A stretch of 64,000 nt of DNA from Sphingomonas paucimobilis NBRC 13935 (GTDB lineage: Bacteria; Pseudomonadota; Alphaproteobacteria; Sphingomonadales; Sphingomonadaceae): the NCBI RefSeq assembly GCF_000739895.2, contig NZ_BBJS01000030.1, positions 248,001 to 312,000 on the forward strand, read 5' to 3'. The notes under the pieces were generated by a model. The model worked only from the letters and a program-made list of their open reading frames with translations. It was not told where the DNA came from and did no database searches. Positions 1 to 9,382 of the stretch are shown in pieces. Numbering within the stretch: the first letter of the stretch is position 1; the number at the start of each line of letters is the position of its first letter. The position numbers and the translations under genes are program-made.

Positions 1-461
1 CCGACCATATCCTCCGGCGCGATGAAGCCGCCGCCGATCGAACACCAGCGCTCGGCCAGCACCTCCGCCCCGTCGCCATCGAAAGCGGTCAGGCGCAACG
101 TATTGGGATGAACCGGCGTCTCGCCCACCCGGTCGAACACGATATCGGCGTCGGCATCGAAACCGATCGTGCGTCCGCCGACGACCAGACGACGCTCGCT
201 ACGCGCCTGTTCGACGATCTGTTCGATCTGCTCCGGCGCGATCGTGTCGGGCAGGAATCCGGCCAGTCCCAGCATCACCGCCCGGTCGGTCGCATGGCCC
301 GTCCCCGTCCAGGCCAGCGAGCCCAGCAGGTCGCATTGCACCCGCACGAAATGCCGCCCGCGCAACGCCTCGGCGAAGCTGTGCGCCGCCTTCATCGGCC
401 CTACGGTATGCGAGGATGACGGCCCGATGCCGACGCGGAACAGGTCGCGGACGCCCAGCAT
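1..461 (-). CDS. sdaA: L-serine ammonia-lyase (serine dehydratase), N-terminal part
   Basis: The product deaminates L-serine to pyruvate and ammonia using a [4Fe-4S] cluster. Only the first ~153 codons lie in the window. The N-terminus reads MLGVRDLFRVGIGPSSSHTV, the highly conserved start of SdaA/SdaB, where the GPSSSHTVGPM block is diagnostic. The ATG at 461 was chosen because it sits at the usual family start and lies 4 bases downstream of the soxG stop. As the last visible gene of glyA-soxBDAG it would drain serine, made by GlyA from the glycine and one-carbon units released by sarcosine oxidase, into pyruvate. The cluster-binding cysteines are outside the window. Confidence 0.9.
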   Translation of the reverse strand, partial: MLGVRDLFRVGIGPSSSHTVGPMKAAHSFAEALRGRHFVRVQCDLLGSLAWTGTGHATDRAVMLGLAGFLPDTIAPEQIEQIVEQARSERRLVVGGRTIGFDADADIVFDRVGETPVHPNTLRLTAFDGDGAEVLAERWCSIGGGFIAPEDMV

Positions 462-465
462 CGTC

Positions 466-999
466 TCAGACCTCGTGCTCCGCGACGCGCAGCAGTTCCT
501 CGACATAACGCGCGAAGGACCGCCACACCTCGATATGAAAGGCATCGGGGGCCAGCCGCCACAGCACGATCTCCGCCTTGTCGTACATGGTGCGGGTGCA
601 CATCCCCTCCGGGAAGCCCGCCAACGACAGGTCGAGCGCGCAGCCGCTGGCGAGGATCGTCTCGGCCTCGGGCCCGCGTACCGCCAGTGCGACCTGACGA
701 TGGCTGACATCGACCAGCGCACACAAGGCGTCGCCCAGCCGGGCCTGAAGCTCCGGCACCCAATCGTCGCTGGCATCGTCGGTCAGCAGCAACCATTCGT
801 CCGGCCCCAGCCACAAGGCGGCCAGCTTGCCCTCGATCGCCGAGCGGCAGGCGGTCTGCGGCAGAGTGATGCCTAGCCGCTTGCCGACGATATCGACCAT
901 CGCCGCCGGACAGCGAAGTACGGCGCGACTGAAATGCCCCAGCGGCTGGACCGCCCGGCTGCTGCCGGAAAAGGGCGAGGCGGGGAGGTGTTCAGACAT
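466..999 (-). CDS. soxG: Sarcosine oxidase, gamma subunit
   Basis: This is the small structural subunit (177 aa) of heterotetrameric sarcosine oxidase, which oxidatively demethylates sarcosine in the cytoplasm. The protein starts MSEHLPASPF, and its middle (LGPDEWLLLTDD, then DVSHRQVALAVRG) has the folate-binding-like fold typical of SoxG. The start at 999 overlaps the soxA stop by 8 bases (ATGTCTGA), implying translational coupling. An upstream in-frame start exists, but it would run deep into soxA and is rejected. The last gene of a complete soxBDAG set, so the assignment is firm by context as well as by sequence. Confidence 0.9.
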   Translation of the reverse strand: MSEHLPASPFSGSSRAVQPLGHFSRAVLRCPAAMVDIVGKRLGITLPQTACRSAIEGKLAALWLGPDEWLLLTDDASDDWVPELQARLGDALCALVDVSHRQVALAVRGPEAETILASGCALDLSLAGFPEGMCTRTMYDKAEIVLWRLAPDAFHIEVWRSFARYVEELLRVAEHEV

Positions 1000-3973
1000 T
1001 GACGCGGGTCCCTTCCGGGTCGAGGAAAACGGGCTGGACGATCTCAACGGGGATCGCGCCGCCCGGCATCGGGATGTGGAGCGTCTCACCCATCCGCGCG
1101 CGACCGCCGCGCACCAGTGCCAGCGCGATCGGCGCATCCAGCACCGCGCTGTAATAGCTGGAGGTGACGTGCCCGATCGGCGTGCCGGGAGCCGACGGCG
1201 CCACGACCTGCGCGCCTTCCTCCAGCACCGAGCGGCCATCCTTGCTGCGCAGGCCGACCAATTGCTTGCGGTCGGGCGCGGCCATGGCGGGCCGGGCCAG
1301 CGAGCGCTTGCCGACGAAATCGGGCTTGGCCTTGCCGATCGCCCAGCTCAGGCCGACATCATCCGGGGTCACCGTGCCGTCGGTTTCCTGGCCGACGATG
1401 ATATAGCCCTTTTCGGCGCGCAGGACGTGCATCGTCTCGGTGCCATACGCGACCATGTCGCAGGTCTTGCCCCGCTCCCAGATCGCCTCCCACACCATGC
1501 GGCCGTAGCCGCTCGGCACATTGACCTCGAAGCCCAGCTCGCCGGTGAAGCTGACCCGCATCAGCCGCATCGGCACGCCGCAGATGCGCGCGTCGGCGAT
1601 GCTCATATGCGGGAAGGCCTCGGCCGAGACGTCCAGCCCCTCGATCAGCGGCGCGATCACCTCGCGGGCGCGCGGGCCCTGCACGGCGATGACCGACCAT
1701 TGCTCGGTGGTGGAGGTCAGCCAGACGTTCAGGTTGGGCCATTCGGTCTGGAGATAATCCTCCATCATGTTCAACACCCGCGCCGCGCCACCCGTGGTGG
1801 TGGTGACGTGGAAACGGTCCGCCGCCAGCCGTCCGACCACGCCGTCATCCAGCACGAAGCCATCCTCGCGCAGCAGCACGCCGTATCGGCACTTGCCGAC
1901 GCCCAGCTTGGTCCAGGCATTGACGAAGAAGCGGTTCATGAACTCCGCGGCGTCCGGCCCGACCACCTCGATCTTGCCCAGCGTCGAGGCATCAAAGATG
2001 CCGACGCCGCCCCGCACGGCCACGCATTCGCGGTTGACCGCCGCGTGCATATCCTCGCCGGGACGCGGGAAATAATGCGCGCGCCGCCAGTTGCCGACAT
2101 CCTCGAATGCGGCCCCATGCTCCTTGGCCCAGTCGTTGATCGCGGTGATCCGCGCCGGATCGAACAGATCGCCGCGCGCATGGCCCGCCAGCGTGCCGAA
2201 GGTCACCGGGGTATAGGGCGAGCGGAAGGTGGTCAGCCCGATCTCCGGAATGCTCCGCCCCGTCGCCTCGGACACGATGCCCAGCGCGTTGATGTTGGAC
2301 AGCTTGCCCTGATCGGTCGCCATGCCGGTGGTCGTGTAGCGTTTGACATGCTCGATCGACAGGAAGCCCTCACGCGTGGCGAGCCTGATGTCCTTGGCGG
2401 TCACGTCATTCTGCCAGTCGACGAACGCCTTGGCCTTGGACAGATCGGCCGAGGTCGGCGCGGCGCCCATATAGCCGCCATGACCTTGGGCATGGCGGAC
2501 GGTGATGACCGGAGATGGCTGGGTCGCCTGTGCCTCACCGCCATTGGCGCGGATCGCCGCGCGACCGGCCTCACGCCCGTCCTCTAGCGCCGCGTCGAGC
2601 GCGAAGCGGCCCCGGCACGCACCCGCCGATTGCAGCGCCTCGGGCGAGCTGTCGGGCAGATAGGCCTGGAGGTTCTCGTCCCAGCTCAGCTTGCCGCGCG
2701 ATTGCGAGAAGAGATGGACGCTGGGCGTGAAGCCCCCCGCCATCAGCACCGCGTCGCAGCCATGCTTCACCGCCCGGCCATTGGCGGTGATGGTGATCGA
2801 GGCGACCCGCAAATTGCCGGTGGTCCCGTCGATCCGGGCATCGTTCACGACGTTGAGCCCGGCCTGCGCGGCGCGGTCCGACACCACCGATGCCGGACGG
2901 ATATCGGCGACGACCACCACATTCACGCCGGCCGCGTTCAGTTCGTGCGCGACGCGATAGGCATTGTCGTGCGCGGCGACGATCGCCACGCGCTCGCCCA
3001 CCGAGACGCCATATTGCTGAAGATAGGTGCGCGCCGCCTCGGCCAGCATGATGCCCGGCCGATCATTGTCCGGGAAGACCAGCGGCCGCTCGATCGCACC
3101 CGTCGCCAATACGACCTGCCGCGCCCGCACCTGCCAGAGCCGCTCGCGCGCAGCCCCCTTGGCCGGGTTGGCGAGGTGATCGGTCAGCTTCTCGGTCAGG
3201 CCGATCCAATTGTGCGGATAATAGCCGAACGCGATGGTGCGCGGCAGCAGCGTGACATTGTCCTTCGCCGCCAGCACCTCCAGCTCGCGCTTGACCCACT
3301 GATCGGCGGGCAGGCCGTCGATCACCGTATCGACGGCGGCCAGCAGCGACCCGCCCATCCGCGCGCGATCATCACACAGCATCACCCGCGCGCCCGCATC
3401 CGCCGCCTCCCGCGCCGCCGCGATCCCTGCCGGGCCCGCGCCGACGACCAGCACGTCGCAATGCGCGTAACGCTGGCTGTAATGGTCGGGGTCGGGCTCG
3501 GTCGGTGCGACGCCCAGCCCCGCCGCTTCGCGGATGCGCGGCTCGTACAGCGAGTCCCACGCCTTTTTCGGCCACATGAAGGTCTTGTAGTAGAAGCCCG
3601 CCGGGATGAAGCGGCTCAGCAGCTTGTCGTTGACCGCCATGCGGTCCTTTTCGAGGCTGGGGTGCCGGTTCTGGCTGACCGCGTCGAGCCCGTCATAGAG
3701 CTCGATCTGCGTTGCCAGCAGGTTCGGGGCATAGCGCGCCCGGTCGCGGCGGATACCGACCAGCGCATTGGGCTCGTCCGCGCCTGCGCCCAATATGCCG
3801 CGCGGCCGGTGATATTTGAACGAGCGCCCGACCAGATGAACGCCATTGGCGAGCAGCGCGGAGGCGAGCGTATCACCCTCCATGCCCGTATAGCTCTTGC
3901 CATCGAAGGTGAAGCGGATCGGCTGGCCGGTGGTGACCGTGCCCTGCGCGATACGGTGGGTGGTCGTCTTCAT
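992..3973 (-). CDS. soxA: Sarcosine oxidase, alpha subunit
   Basis: Large subunit (993 aa, normal family length). It carries the NAD+ site and, through a GcvT-like C-terminal half, the tetrahydrofolate site that captures the methyl carbon as 5,10-methylene-THF. Visible features are an N-terminal 2Fe-2S-ferredoxin-like fold (residues ~20-100), a Rossmann motif VVGAGPAG near residues 176-183, a second pyridine-nucleotide segment, and a GcvT aminomethyltransferase-like region from about residue 600 onward. It overlaps soxD by 4 bases and soxG by 8. With SoxB, SoxD and SoxG it would form the soluble oxidase that also makes peroxide. Confidence 0.95.
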   Translation of the reverse strand: MKTTTHRIAQGTVTTGQPIRFTFDGKSYTGMEGDTLASALLANGVHLVGRSFKYHRPRGILGAGADEPNALVGIRRDRARYAPNLLATQIELYDGLDAVSQNRHPSLEKDRMAVNDKLLSRFIPAGFYYKTFMWPKKAWDSLYEPRIREAAGLGVAPTEPDPDHYSQRYAHCDVLVVGAGPAGIAAAREAADAGARVMLCDDRARMGGSLLAAVDTVIDGLPADQWVKRELEVLAAKDNVTLLPRTIAFGYYPHNWIGLTEKLTDHLANPAKGAARERLWQVRARQVVLATGAIERPLVFPDNDRPGIMLAEAARTYLQQYGVSVGERVAIVAAHDNAYRVAHELNAAGVNVVVVADIRPASVVSDRAAQAGLNVVNDARIDGTTGNLRVASITITANGRAVKHGCDAVLMAGGFTPSVHLFSQSRGKLSWDENLQAYLPDSSPEALQSAGACRGRFALDAALEDGREAGRAAIRANGGEAQATQPSPVITVRHAQGHGGYMGAAPTSADLSKAKAFVDWQNDVTAKDIRLATREGFLSIEHVKRYTTTGMATDQGKLSNINALGIVSEATGRSIPEIGLTTFRSPYTPVTFGTLAGHARGDLFDPARITAINDWAKEHGAAFEDVGNWRRAHYFPRPGEDMHAAVNRECVAVRGGVGIFDASTLGKIEVVGPDAAEFMNRFFVNAWTKLGVGKCRYGVLLREDGFVLDDGVVGRLAADRFHVTTTTGGAARVLNMMEDYLQTEWPNLNVWLTSTTEQWSVIAVQGPRAREVIAPLIEGLDVSAEAFPHMSIADARICGVPMRLMRVSFTGELGFEVNVPSGYGRMVWEAIWERGKTCDMVAYGTETMHVLRAEKGYIIVGQETDGTVTPDDVGLSWAIGKAKPDFVGKRSLARPAMAAPDRKQLVGLRSKDGRSVLEEGAQVVAPSAPGTPIGHVTSSYYSAVLDAPIALALVRGGRARMGETLHIPMPGGAIPVEIVQPVFLDPEGTRVNV

Positions 3974-4254
3974 GCGCCCTCGCCCTTCGGCGCGGTTTCG
4001 CCGACTTTATAGGTGGTCACGAACATGTCGGTCCGCGTGTCGCGCACCGCGTTGAAGAAGCGCGCGCAGCCATGGATGTGGCGCCAGCGCTCGGCATGCA
4101 GCCCCTTGGGATTGGAGCGGGTGTAGAGATAGGTGTTCCACTCCTCGTCGGAGAGGTCGGCGGGCTGCACCGGGCGGTCGATATGCGCCTCCCCGGCATA
4201 GGCGAACTCCAGCTCGGGGCGCTCGCCGCAATAGGGGCATCGGATGATGAGCAT
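3970..4254 (-). CDS. soxD: Sarcosine oxidase, delta subunit
   Basis: Small zinc-binding subunit (94 aa). The N-terminus MLIIRCPYCGERPELEF and the later HIHGCARFF supply the Cys6, Cys9, His and Cys ligands expected for the structural zinc of SoxD. Stop and start overlap with soxA (4 bases), and only 12 bases separate it from soxB upstream. Length and motif spacing match the family. Confidence 0.95.
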   Translation of the reverse strand: MLIIRCPYCGERPELEFAYAGEAHIDRPVQPADLSDEEWNTYLYTRSNPKGLHAERWRHIHGCARFFNAVRDTRTDMFVTTYKVGETAPKGEGA

Positions 4255-4266
4255 GGCGTCCCCCCT

Positions 4267-5520
4267 TTAGTGCGCGACGGCCGCGGCGGCGGCCTCGTCG
4301 ATCATGAAGCCGTCCCGGAAGCGCTCGATCGTATAGGGCGCGTTGATCGGGTGCGGCTCGTCCTTGGCGATGGTGTGGGCCAGCAGATGCGCCGCGCCGG
4401 GCGTCGCCTTGAACCCGCCGGTGCCCCAGCCGCAATTGACGTACAGCCCCTTGACCGGCGTCTTGGCGATGATCGGCGAGCGGTCGGGCGTCACATCAAC
4501 GATCCCTCCCCAGCTGCGCAGCATCCGCATCCGGCGGAACTGCGGGAACAGCTCGCAGATCGCCTCCAGCGTATGGGTCGCGATATGCAGGCCGCCCCGC
4601 TGGGTATAGCTGGTATAGGCGTCGGTGCCCGCACCGATCACCAGCTCGCCCTTGTCCGACTGGCTCATATAGGCGTGGATGGTGTTCGACATGACGACGC
4701 AGGGGAAGATCGGCTTCACCGGCTCCGACACCAGCGCCTGGAGCGGATAGCTTTCCAGCGGCAGGCGGACTCCGGCCATGCCCAGCACGACGCTGGTATG
4801 CCCCGCCGCCGATACGCCGACCCGCTTCGAGGCGATGAAGCCGCGATTGGTCTCCACCCCCGACACCGCGCCCGAGGCATCGCGGCGGATGCCGGTGACT
4901 TCGCAATTCTCGATGATGTCGACGCCCAGCGCATCGGCCGCACGGGCATAGCCCCAGGCGACCGCGTCATGCCGCGCGGTACCGCCGCGCCGCTGCAATG
5001 CCGCGCCCAGCACCGGATAGCGCATGTTGCGCTCGATATTGAGCGGCGGGCAGAATTCCTTGGCCTGTTCGGGCGTCAGCCATTCATTGTCGACGCCGTT
5101 GATCCGGTTGGCGTGGACGTGGCGCTTGAACACCTGCACGTCATGGATGTTATGCGCCAGCATCATCACGCCGCGCTGCGAGAACATGACGTTGTAGTTG
5201 AGCTCCTGGCTCAACCCCTCCCACATCTTCAGCGCATGATCGTAGAGCGCGGCGCTTTCGTCGAACAGATAGTTGGAGCGGATGATCGTGGTGTTGCGGC
5301 CGGTATTGCCGCCGCCGATCCACCCCTTCTCCACCACCGCGATGTTGCGCATCCCGAAGGACTTGGCGAGATAATAGGCCGCACCCAGCCCGTGCCCGCC
5401 ACCACCGACGATGATCGCGTCATAGCTGGGCTTGGGGGTGGCGTTGCGCCACTGGGGCTTCCACCCCTTATGACCGCCAAGCCCCTGGCGGAAAAGCGAG
5501 AATGCCGAGAAACGCTGCAT
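4267..5520 (-). CDS. soxB: Sarcosine oxidase, beta subunit (FAD/FMN)
   Basis: Catalytic flavoprotein subunit (417 aa) that oxidises sarcosine to glycine and formaldehyde-level carbon. The family start [14 protein letters not shown] sets the ATG at 5520; a longer reading to 5571 would run into the glyA 3' end. The dinucleotide motif [10 protein letters not shown] lies near residues 37-45. [10 protein letters not shown] around residue 184 contains the histidine that, from family knowledge, carries the covalent FMN. Eleven bases separate it from glyA and 12 from soxD, so it is operonic. Confidence 0.95.
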   Translation of the reverse strand: MQRFSAFSLFRQGLGGHKGWKPQWRNATPKPSYDAIIVGGGGHGLGAAYYLAKSFGMRNIAVVEKGWIGGGNTGRNTTIIRSNYLFDESAALYDHALKMWEGLSQELNYNVMFSQRGVMMLAHNIHDVQVFKRHVHANRINGVDNEWLTPEQAKEFCPPLNIERNMRYPVLGAALQRRGGTARHDAVAWGYARAADALGVDIIENCEVTGIRRDASGAVSGVETNRGFIASKRVGVSAAGHTSVVLGMAGVRLPLESYPLQALVSEPVKPIFPCVVMSNTIHAYMSQSDKGELVIGAGTDAYTSYTQRGGLHIATHTLEAICELFPQFRRMRMLRSWGGIVDVTPDRSPIIAKTPVKGLYVNCGWGTGGFKATPGAAHLLAHTIAKDEPHPINAPYTIERFRDGFMIDEAAAAAVAH

Positions 5521-5531
5521 GATCCCCCCTG

Positions 5532-6842
5532 TCAACCGCGCGCGGTGTCGTAGATCGGATAGCGGTTGCACAGGGCGACCACCTCGCCACGCACCTCGCG
5601 GACCAGCGCATCGGGCACCTCGCCCTCCGACGCGGCATCGAGGATGCGGTTGATCAACCGACCGACCTCCTCGAACGCAGCCTTGTCGAAACCGCGGCTG
5701 GTCAGGGCGCCGCTCCCCAGGCGAATGCCGGATGTCACGGCGGGTTTCTCCGGGTCGAACGGAATGCCGTTCTTGTTGCAGGTGATGCCAGCCTCATCGA
5801 GCACATGCTCGGCGCGCTTGCCGGTCAGCTTCTTCGGCCGCAGATCGACCAGCACGATATGCGTGTCGGTGCCGCCCGAGACGATCGAATAGCCATTGGC
5901 CGCCAGCACCGCCGCCAGCGTCTGCGCATTCTCGACGACGCGGCGGGCATAGTCCTTGAACGAGGGGCGTAGCGCCTCGCCGAACGCCACCGCCTTGGCG
6001 GCGATGACATGCTCGAGCGGCCCGCCCTGGATGCCGGGGAAGATCGCGGAGTTGAACTTCTTGGCCAGCGCCTCGTCATTGGTCAGGATCAGGCCGCCGC
6101 GCGGTCCGCGCAGCGTCTTGTGCGTCGTGCTGGTCACGACATGGGCATGGTCGAGCGGATTGGGATGCGCCCCGCCCGCGACCAGCCCGGCGAAATGCGC
6201 CATGTCGACCATCAGCAGCGCATCGACCGAGTCCGCGATCTCTCGGAACCGGGCAAAGTCGATCCGGCGCGGATAGGCCGATCCGCCCGCGATGATCAGC
6301 TTGGGATGATATTCGTGCGCCAGTTCGGCGACCGCGTCATAATCGATCCGCTGGTCCTCTTCGCGCACGCCATAGGGAATGGCGTTCAGCCACTTGCCCG
6401 AAAAGGTCGGCGCGGCGCCGTGGGTCAGGTGCCCGCCATGCGCCAGACTGAGGCCCATCAGCGTATCGCCCGGCTTCAACAGCGCGAACTGCACCGCCAT
6501 GTTCGCCTGTGCGCCCGAATGCGGCTGGACATTGGCGAACTTGGCACCGAACAGTTCGCGGGCGCGGTCGATGGCGAGCTGCTCGGTGACATCGACATGC
6601 TCGCACCCGCCATAATAGCGGCGACCGGGATAGCCCTCGGCATATTTGTTGGTCAGGACCGAGCCTTGCGCCTGAAGCACGGCGGTCGAGACGATATTCT
6701 CCGAGGCGATGAGTTCGAGCTTATCGCGCTGCCGGCCCAGTTCCGCCTCGATCGCCGCATCGACCTGCGGATCGCTATCGGCAAGCTGTCCGCCGAAAAA
6801 GGCCGCCTCGGCCGTGTCCACGATGCTGGGGTTGGTCGCCAT
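5532..6842 (-). CDS. glyA: Serine hydroxymethyltransferase
   Basis: PLP enzyme that interconverts glycine plus methylene-THF with serine plus THF. The 436-aa length is typical. [15 protein letters not shown] contains the PLP lysine, and YPGRRYYGG and SGAQANMAV are conserved blocks. The start at 6842 ([10 protein letters not shown]) is preferred over the more upstream in-frame ATG at 6935 because the added residues do not resemble the family. It is the first gene of the sarcosine operon, so it is probably the catabolic SHMT copy using both products of SoxBDAG. A second housekeeping glyA is likely elsewhere in the genome (inference). Confidence 0.95.
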   Translation of the reverse strand: MATNPSIVDTAEAAFFGGQLADSDPQVDAAIEAELGRQRDKLELIASENIVSTAVLQAQGSVLTNKYAEGYPGRRYYGGCEHVDVTEQLAIDRARELFGAKFANVQPHSGAQANMAVQFALLKPGDTLMGLSLAHGGHLTHGAAPTFSGKWLNAIPYGVREEDQRIDYDAVAELAHEYHPKLIIAGGSAYPRRIDFARFREIADSVDALLMVDMAHFAGLVAGGAHPNPLDHAHVVTSTTHKTLRGPRGGLILTNDEALAKKFNSAIFPGIQGGPLEHVIAAKAVAFGEALRPSFKDYARRVVENAQTLAAVLAANGYSIVSGGTDTHIVLVDLRPKKLTGKRAEHVLDEAGITCNKNGIPFDPEKPAVTSGIRLGSGALTSRGFDKAAFEEVGRLINRILDAASEGEVPDALVREVRGEVVALCNRYPIYDTARG

Positions 6843-6927
6843 CGAAAGTCCTCTCACACCTTTCGATGCAGGATGATGACTCCCTCCCCTCCCCGCCGGG
6901 ACGAGCGCGGCGTAGACCTCGCAGATT

Positions 6928-6945
6928 TGCGACATGGATGTCGCA
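6928..6945. promoter_or_regulatory. Perfect 8-bp inverted repeat upstream of glyA-sox
   Basis: TGCGACAT-GG-ATGTCGCA, a perfect dyad 86 bases upstream of the glyA start. It could be an operator for a dimeric regulator of the sarcosine operon. No regulator gene is adjacent, so the partner is unknown. A transcribed hairpin is the alternative. Confidence 0.4.
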
Positions 6946-6948
6946 CAT

Positions 6949-6965
6949 CGCCCCCGAGCGGGGCG
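6949..6965 (-). terminator. GC-rich hairpin after the TonB receptor gene
   Basis: CGCCCC and GGGGCG arms with a 5-base loop, directly after the receptor stop at 6971. It lacks a clear U-tract, so it may be a weak terminator or only an mRNA-end hairpin. Confidence 0.35.
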
Positions 6966-6970
6966 CTACG

Positions 6971-9382
6971 CTAAAACGCCATCGCCACGCCCAGACGCGC
7001 ACTCACCGGCCGGAGGGGGGTGGTCTGGTCGCGCGCGCTCAGGATCAAGGGGTTGCCGGAGGCGAAACGGTTGCCCGTCGTGTCGAGCGCATTGTCGACC
7101 GACAGGGTCACGGTCGTCCGGCCATGCGTCCACCAAGCCGAGGCGTTGGCCACGCCGTAACGCCCCTGGGTAATGTCGAACAGATCGCCCGCGCCCAGTA
7201 CCGATCGGCCGACATAGGAGGCTATGGCCGCCACTCCCAGCCGGTCCTGCGCGCCCGCAGCCCATTCGTAGCGTAGGCTGCCGCTGGCGGCGATCGGCGG
7301 CGTATCGGGCAGACGGCGATTGTTGCGCAGCGACGTATCGGCCAGTGCCCCGCGCACCCGATTGCCGGTGTAGAGGAAGGACAGGGTTGCGTTGAACCCG
7401 GGGATCGGTACCCAGTCCGCCGTCCCCTCCACCGCGCCGATCCGGGCGTCGCCGATATTGGCCGTATAGGGCAGCCCCCGGCGCGTCACGAGGTCCGCCT
7501 GGATGTCACGCCACCGCGCCTGGGACAGGGTGGCGGTAAGGGCCAGGCCGGTGGGGCCTTGGCGCAGGCGGCGGATGCCGAGTTCGGCCAGGGCGATCGC
7601 GTCGGGGCGGAAGTCGGCGACGCGGCCGATCATACGCGCCACCGCCAGCCCGCCGGTGCGGAACCCGGTCTGCATCCGCCCGAACAGCGCGAGTTCGGGT
7701 GCCATCTTCCAGGAAAAGGCGACGGTCGGATCGACGCGCCGGGTCAACTGGCCGGCAATGAAATTCTGCGAACGCGGCCGGAAGGACGGGTCGCCATCGG
7801 TTCGCGCCTGCGTCGCGCGCAGGCCCAGCGTCACGGTCAGGTCGGGCCGTATCGCCAGGCTCGCCTCCCCGAACAGCGAGGCGCTGCGTGTGCGATTGGT
7901 GACGCCGATAATCTCGATCGGCGCGGCGACGAAGCCGAAGGTGCGGTTCTGGCTGTCGCGATTGTCGAGCAGGGTCAGGCCGACGACCCAGGAACCACCG
8001 CCCTCCCCATGCCGCGACAGCCGCATTTCATGGCTGAACAGGCGCTTGTCCCGTTGGGTGTGATAGATGATCGCGGCCCCAGCCCCCGCCTGCCGCCGCG
8101 AGGCATCGAACAGGTCGTTCGCGGACGCCGTCGCCAGCCCGGTCACCGACACGAATTCCAGCCCGCTGTCGAAATGCCGCGTGATACCGACGCTGCCGAG
8201 CGCGATGTTATTGTCATAGGGCTGGGCCAACCCCGATCGGCGGGCAAGGTCACCCACGCGGCGCTCGGCATATTGCGCATCAGCGGCCCGGATCGACTGG
8301 TACAGGCCGCCCAGATCGACCGTCCAATCGCCCCCCGGCACAATCCGCAACGCCAGCCGGCCGCCCTGCGTATCGACCGCATTGACGTTCGTCGCTCCCC
8401 GATAGACATCGTCGACATAGCCGCCATCGCGCACCCGGTAGAGCGTACCGCGAATCCCTGCGACCCCGGGGGCCAGCGGCAGGTTCAACGTCGCCGCCAG
8501 GTCCGCGCCGGGCCGGCCACCGCGTGTCAGCGTCGTGCCAGCGGAAAGGCTCCCGCCGAGATGGTTCAGCTCAACGGGATTGGGCGTCAGATGGATGACG
8601 CCCCCGATCGCACCAGCGCCGTAAAGGGTTCCCTGCGGCCCCTCCAGCACTTCCACTCGCGCCATGTCGTAGAGGCGGATGGCAGGGTCCGCCCCCGAAA
8701 AGCCGAGTTGGACATCGCCGAAATAGACGCTGGCGGTCGACTGGGTCGCGCCGACGAAGCTGCTGTCGGCGATGCCGCGGATGAACACCTTGTCGCGTCC
8801 GGGGCCGAAGCCGGTGGTCTGCAGGATGGGCGAAACGCGCGCCAGCGTCCCCAGATCCTGTGGGGCCGCGCCGGGCGGCATGGCGGGGCCGACCGCCGAC
8901 AGGCTGCCCGGATAGCGCAGCAGCGACACACGCTGTTTGCTGGCCGTGACGATGATGTCGCCGCTGGATATGGCGGGGCGCGGTGTGGTCGGCCGTGGAG
9001 CAGGTTTTGCGCTTTGGGGCGGCGGGACGCGGCGAACCAGCGCGATGTCACGCACCACCCGGAAGCTGTGCGCATCGACGGGAACCGCGCGATAGCCCGA
9101 TCCCCGCAGCAATTGGCGCAGCGCCGCCGCCGGTGACAGGGGCCCCGCCACCGCCGGCGTGCGGATTCGCGACAGGCCGGGATCGAGGCTGGCGATATCG
9201 ACGCCCGCCTGCCGGCCCAGCAGCGTCAACGCATGGTCGAGCGTCGTGGCGGGCAGAGAAATGCGAGCAGCACGCTGGGCGCCGGCGGGTGTAGCGAGGC
9301 CGAAGACAAACGCAGCGAGGATCAGCGAATAGCGGTCAGCGCGACGAGCCGACCGGCGCCCCGATGATCCAGTCCTCTCCAT
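6971..9382 (-). CDS. TonB-dependent receptor with N-terminal STN domain (FecA type)
   Basis: Outer-membrane transporter (803 aa). After a signal segment (SLILAAFVFGLATPAGA) comes a secretin/TonB N-terminal (STN) domain at about residues 40-110, with SLPATTLDHALTLLGRQAG typical of transducing receptors. The plug (VEVLEGPQGTLYGAGAIGG) and a beta-barrel ending in a terminal phenylalanine (LGVAMAF) follow. The STN domain, together with fecR and fecI just upstream, means the ligand-bound receptor should signal through FecR to FecI. The called start overlaps the fecR end by 47 bases; a later non-ATG start is possible. The ligand is unknown, with a ferric siderophore the usual guess. Confidence 0.85.
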   Translation of the reverse strand: MERTGSSGRRSARRADRYSLILAAFVFGLATPAGAQRAARISLPATTLDHALTLLGRQAGVDIASLDPGLSRIRTPAVAGPLSPAAALRQLLRGSGYRAVPVDAHSFRVVRDIALVRRVPPPQSAKPAPRPTTPRPAISSGDIIVTASKQRVSLLRYPGSLSAVGPAMPPGAAPQDLGTLARVSPILQTTGFGPGRDKVFIRGIADSSFVGATQSTASVYFGDVQLGFSGADPAIRLYDMARVEVLEGPQGTLYGAGAIGGVIHLTPNPVELNHLGGSLSAGTTLTRGGRPGADLAATLNLPLAPGVAGIRGTLYRVRDGGYVDDVYRGATNVNAVDTQGGRLALRIVPGGDWTVDLGGLYQSIRAADAQYAERRVGDLARRSGLAQPYDNNIALGSVGITRHFDSGLEFVSVTGLATASANDLFDASRRQAGAGAAIIYHTQRDKRLFSHEMRLSRHGEGGGSWVVGLTLLDNRDSQNRTFGFVAAPIEIIGVTNRTRSASLFGEASLAIRPDLTVTLGLRATQARTDGDPSFRPRSQNFIAGQLTRRVDPTVAFSWKMAPELALFGRMQTGFRTGGLAVARMIGRVADFRPDAIALAELGIRRLRQGPTGLALTATLSQARWRDIQADLVTRRGLPYTANIGDARIGAVEGTADWVPIPGFNATLSFLYTGNRVRGALADTSLRNNRRLPDTPPIAASGSLRYEWAAGAQDRLGVAAIASYVGRSVLGAGDLFDITQGRYGVANASAWWTHGRTTVTLSVDNALDTTGNRFASGNPLILSARDQTTPLRPVSARLGVAMAF

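Noticed and set aside
827..2587. Long plus-strand ORF (586 codons) opposite soxA
   Set aside because: Arg/Gly/Asp-rich shadow of soxA in a high-GC frame, with no domain and no ribosome site.
6866..7276. Plus-strand ORF across the glyA upstream region
   Set aside because: No family similarity and it runs into the antisense of the TonB receptor.
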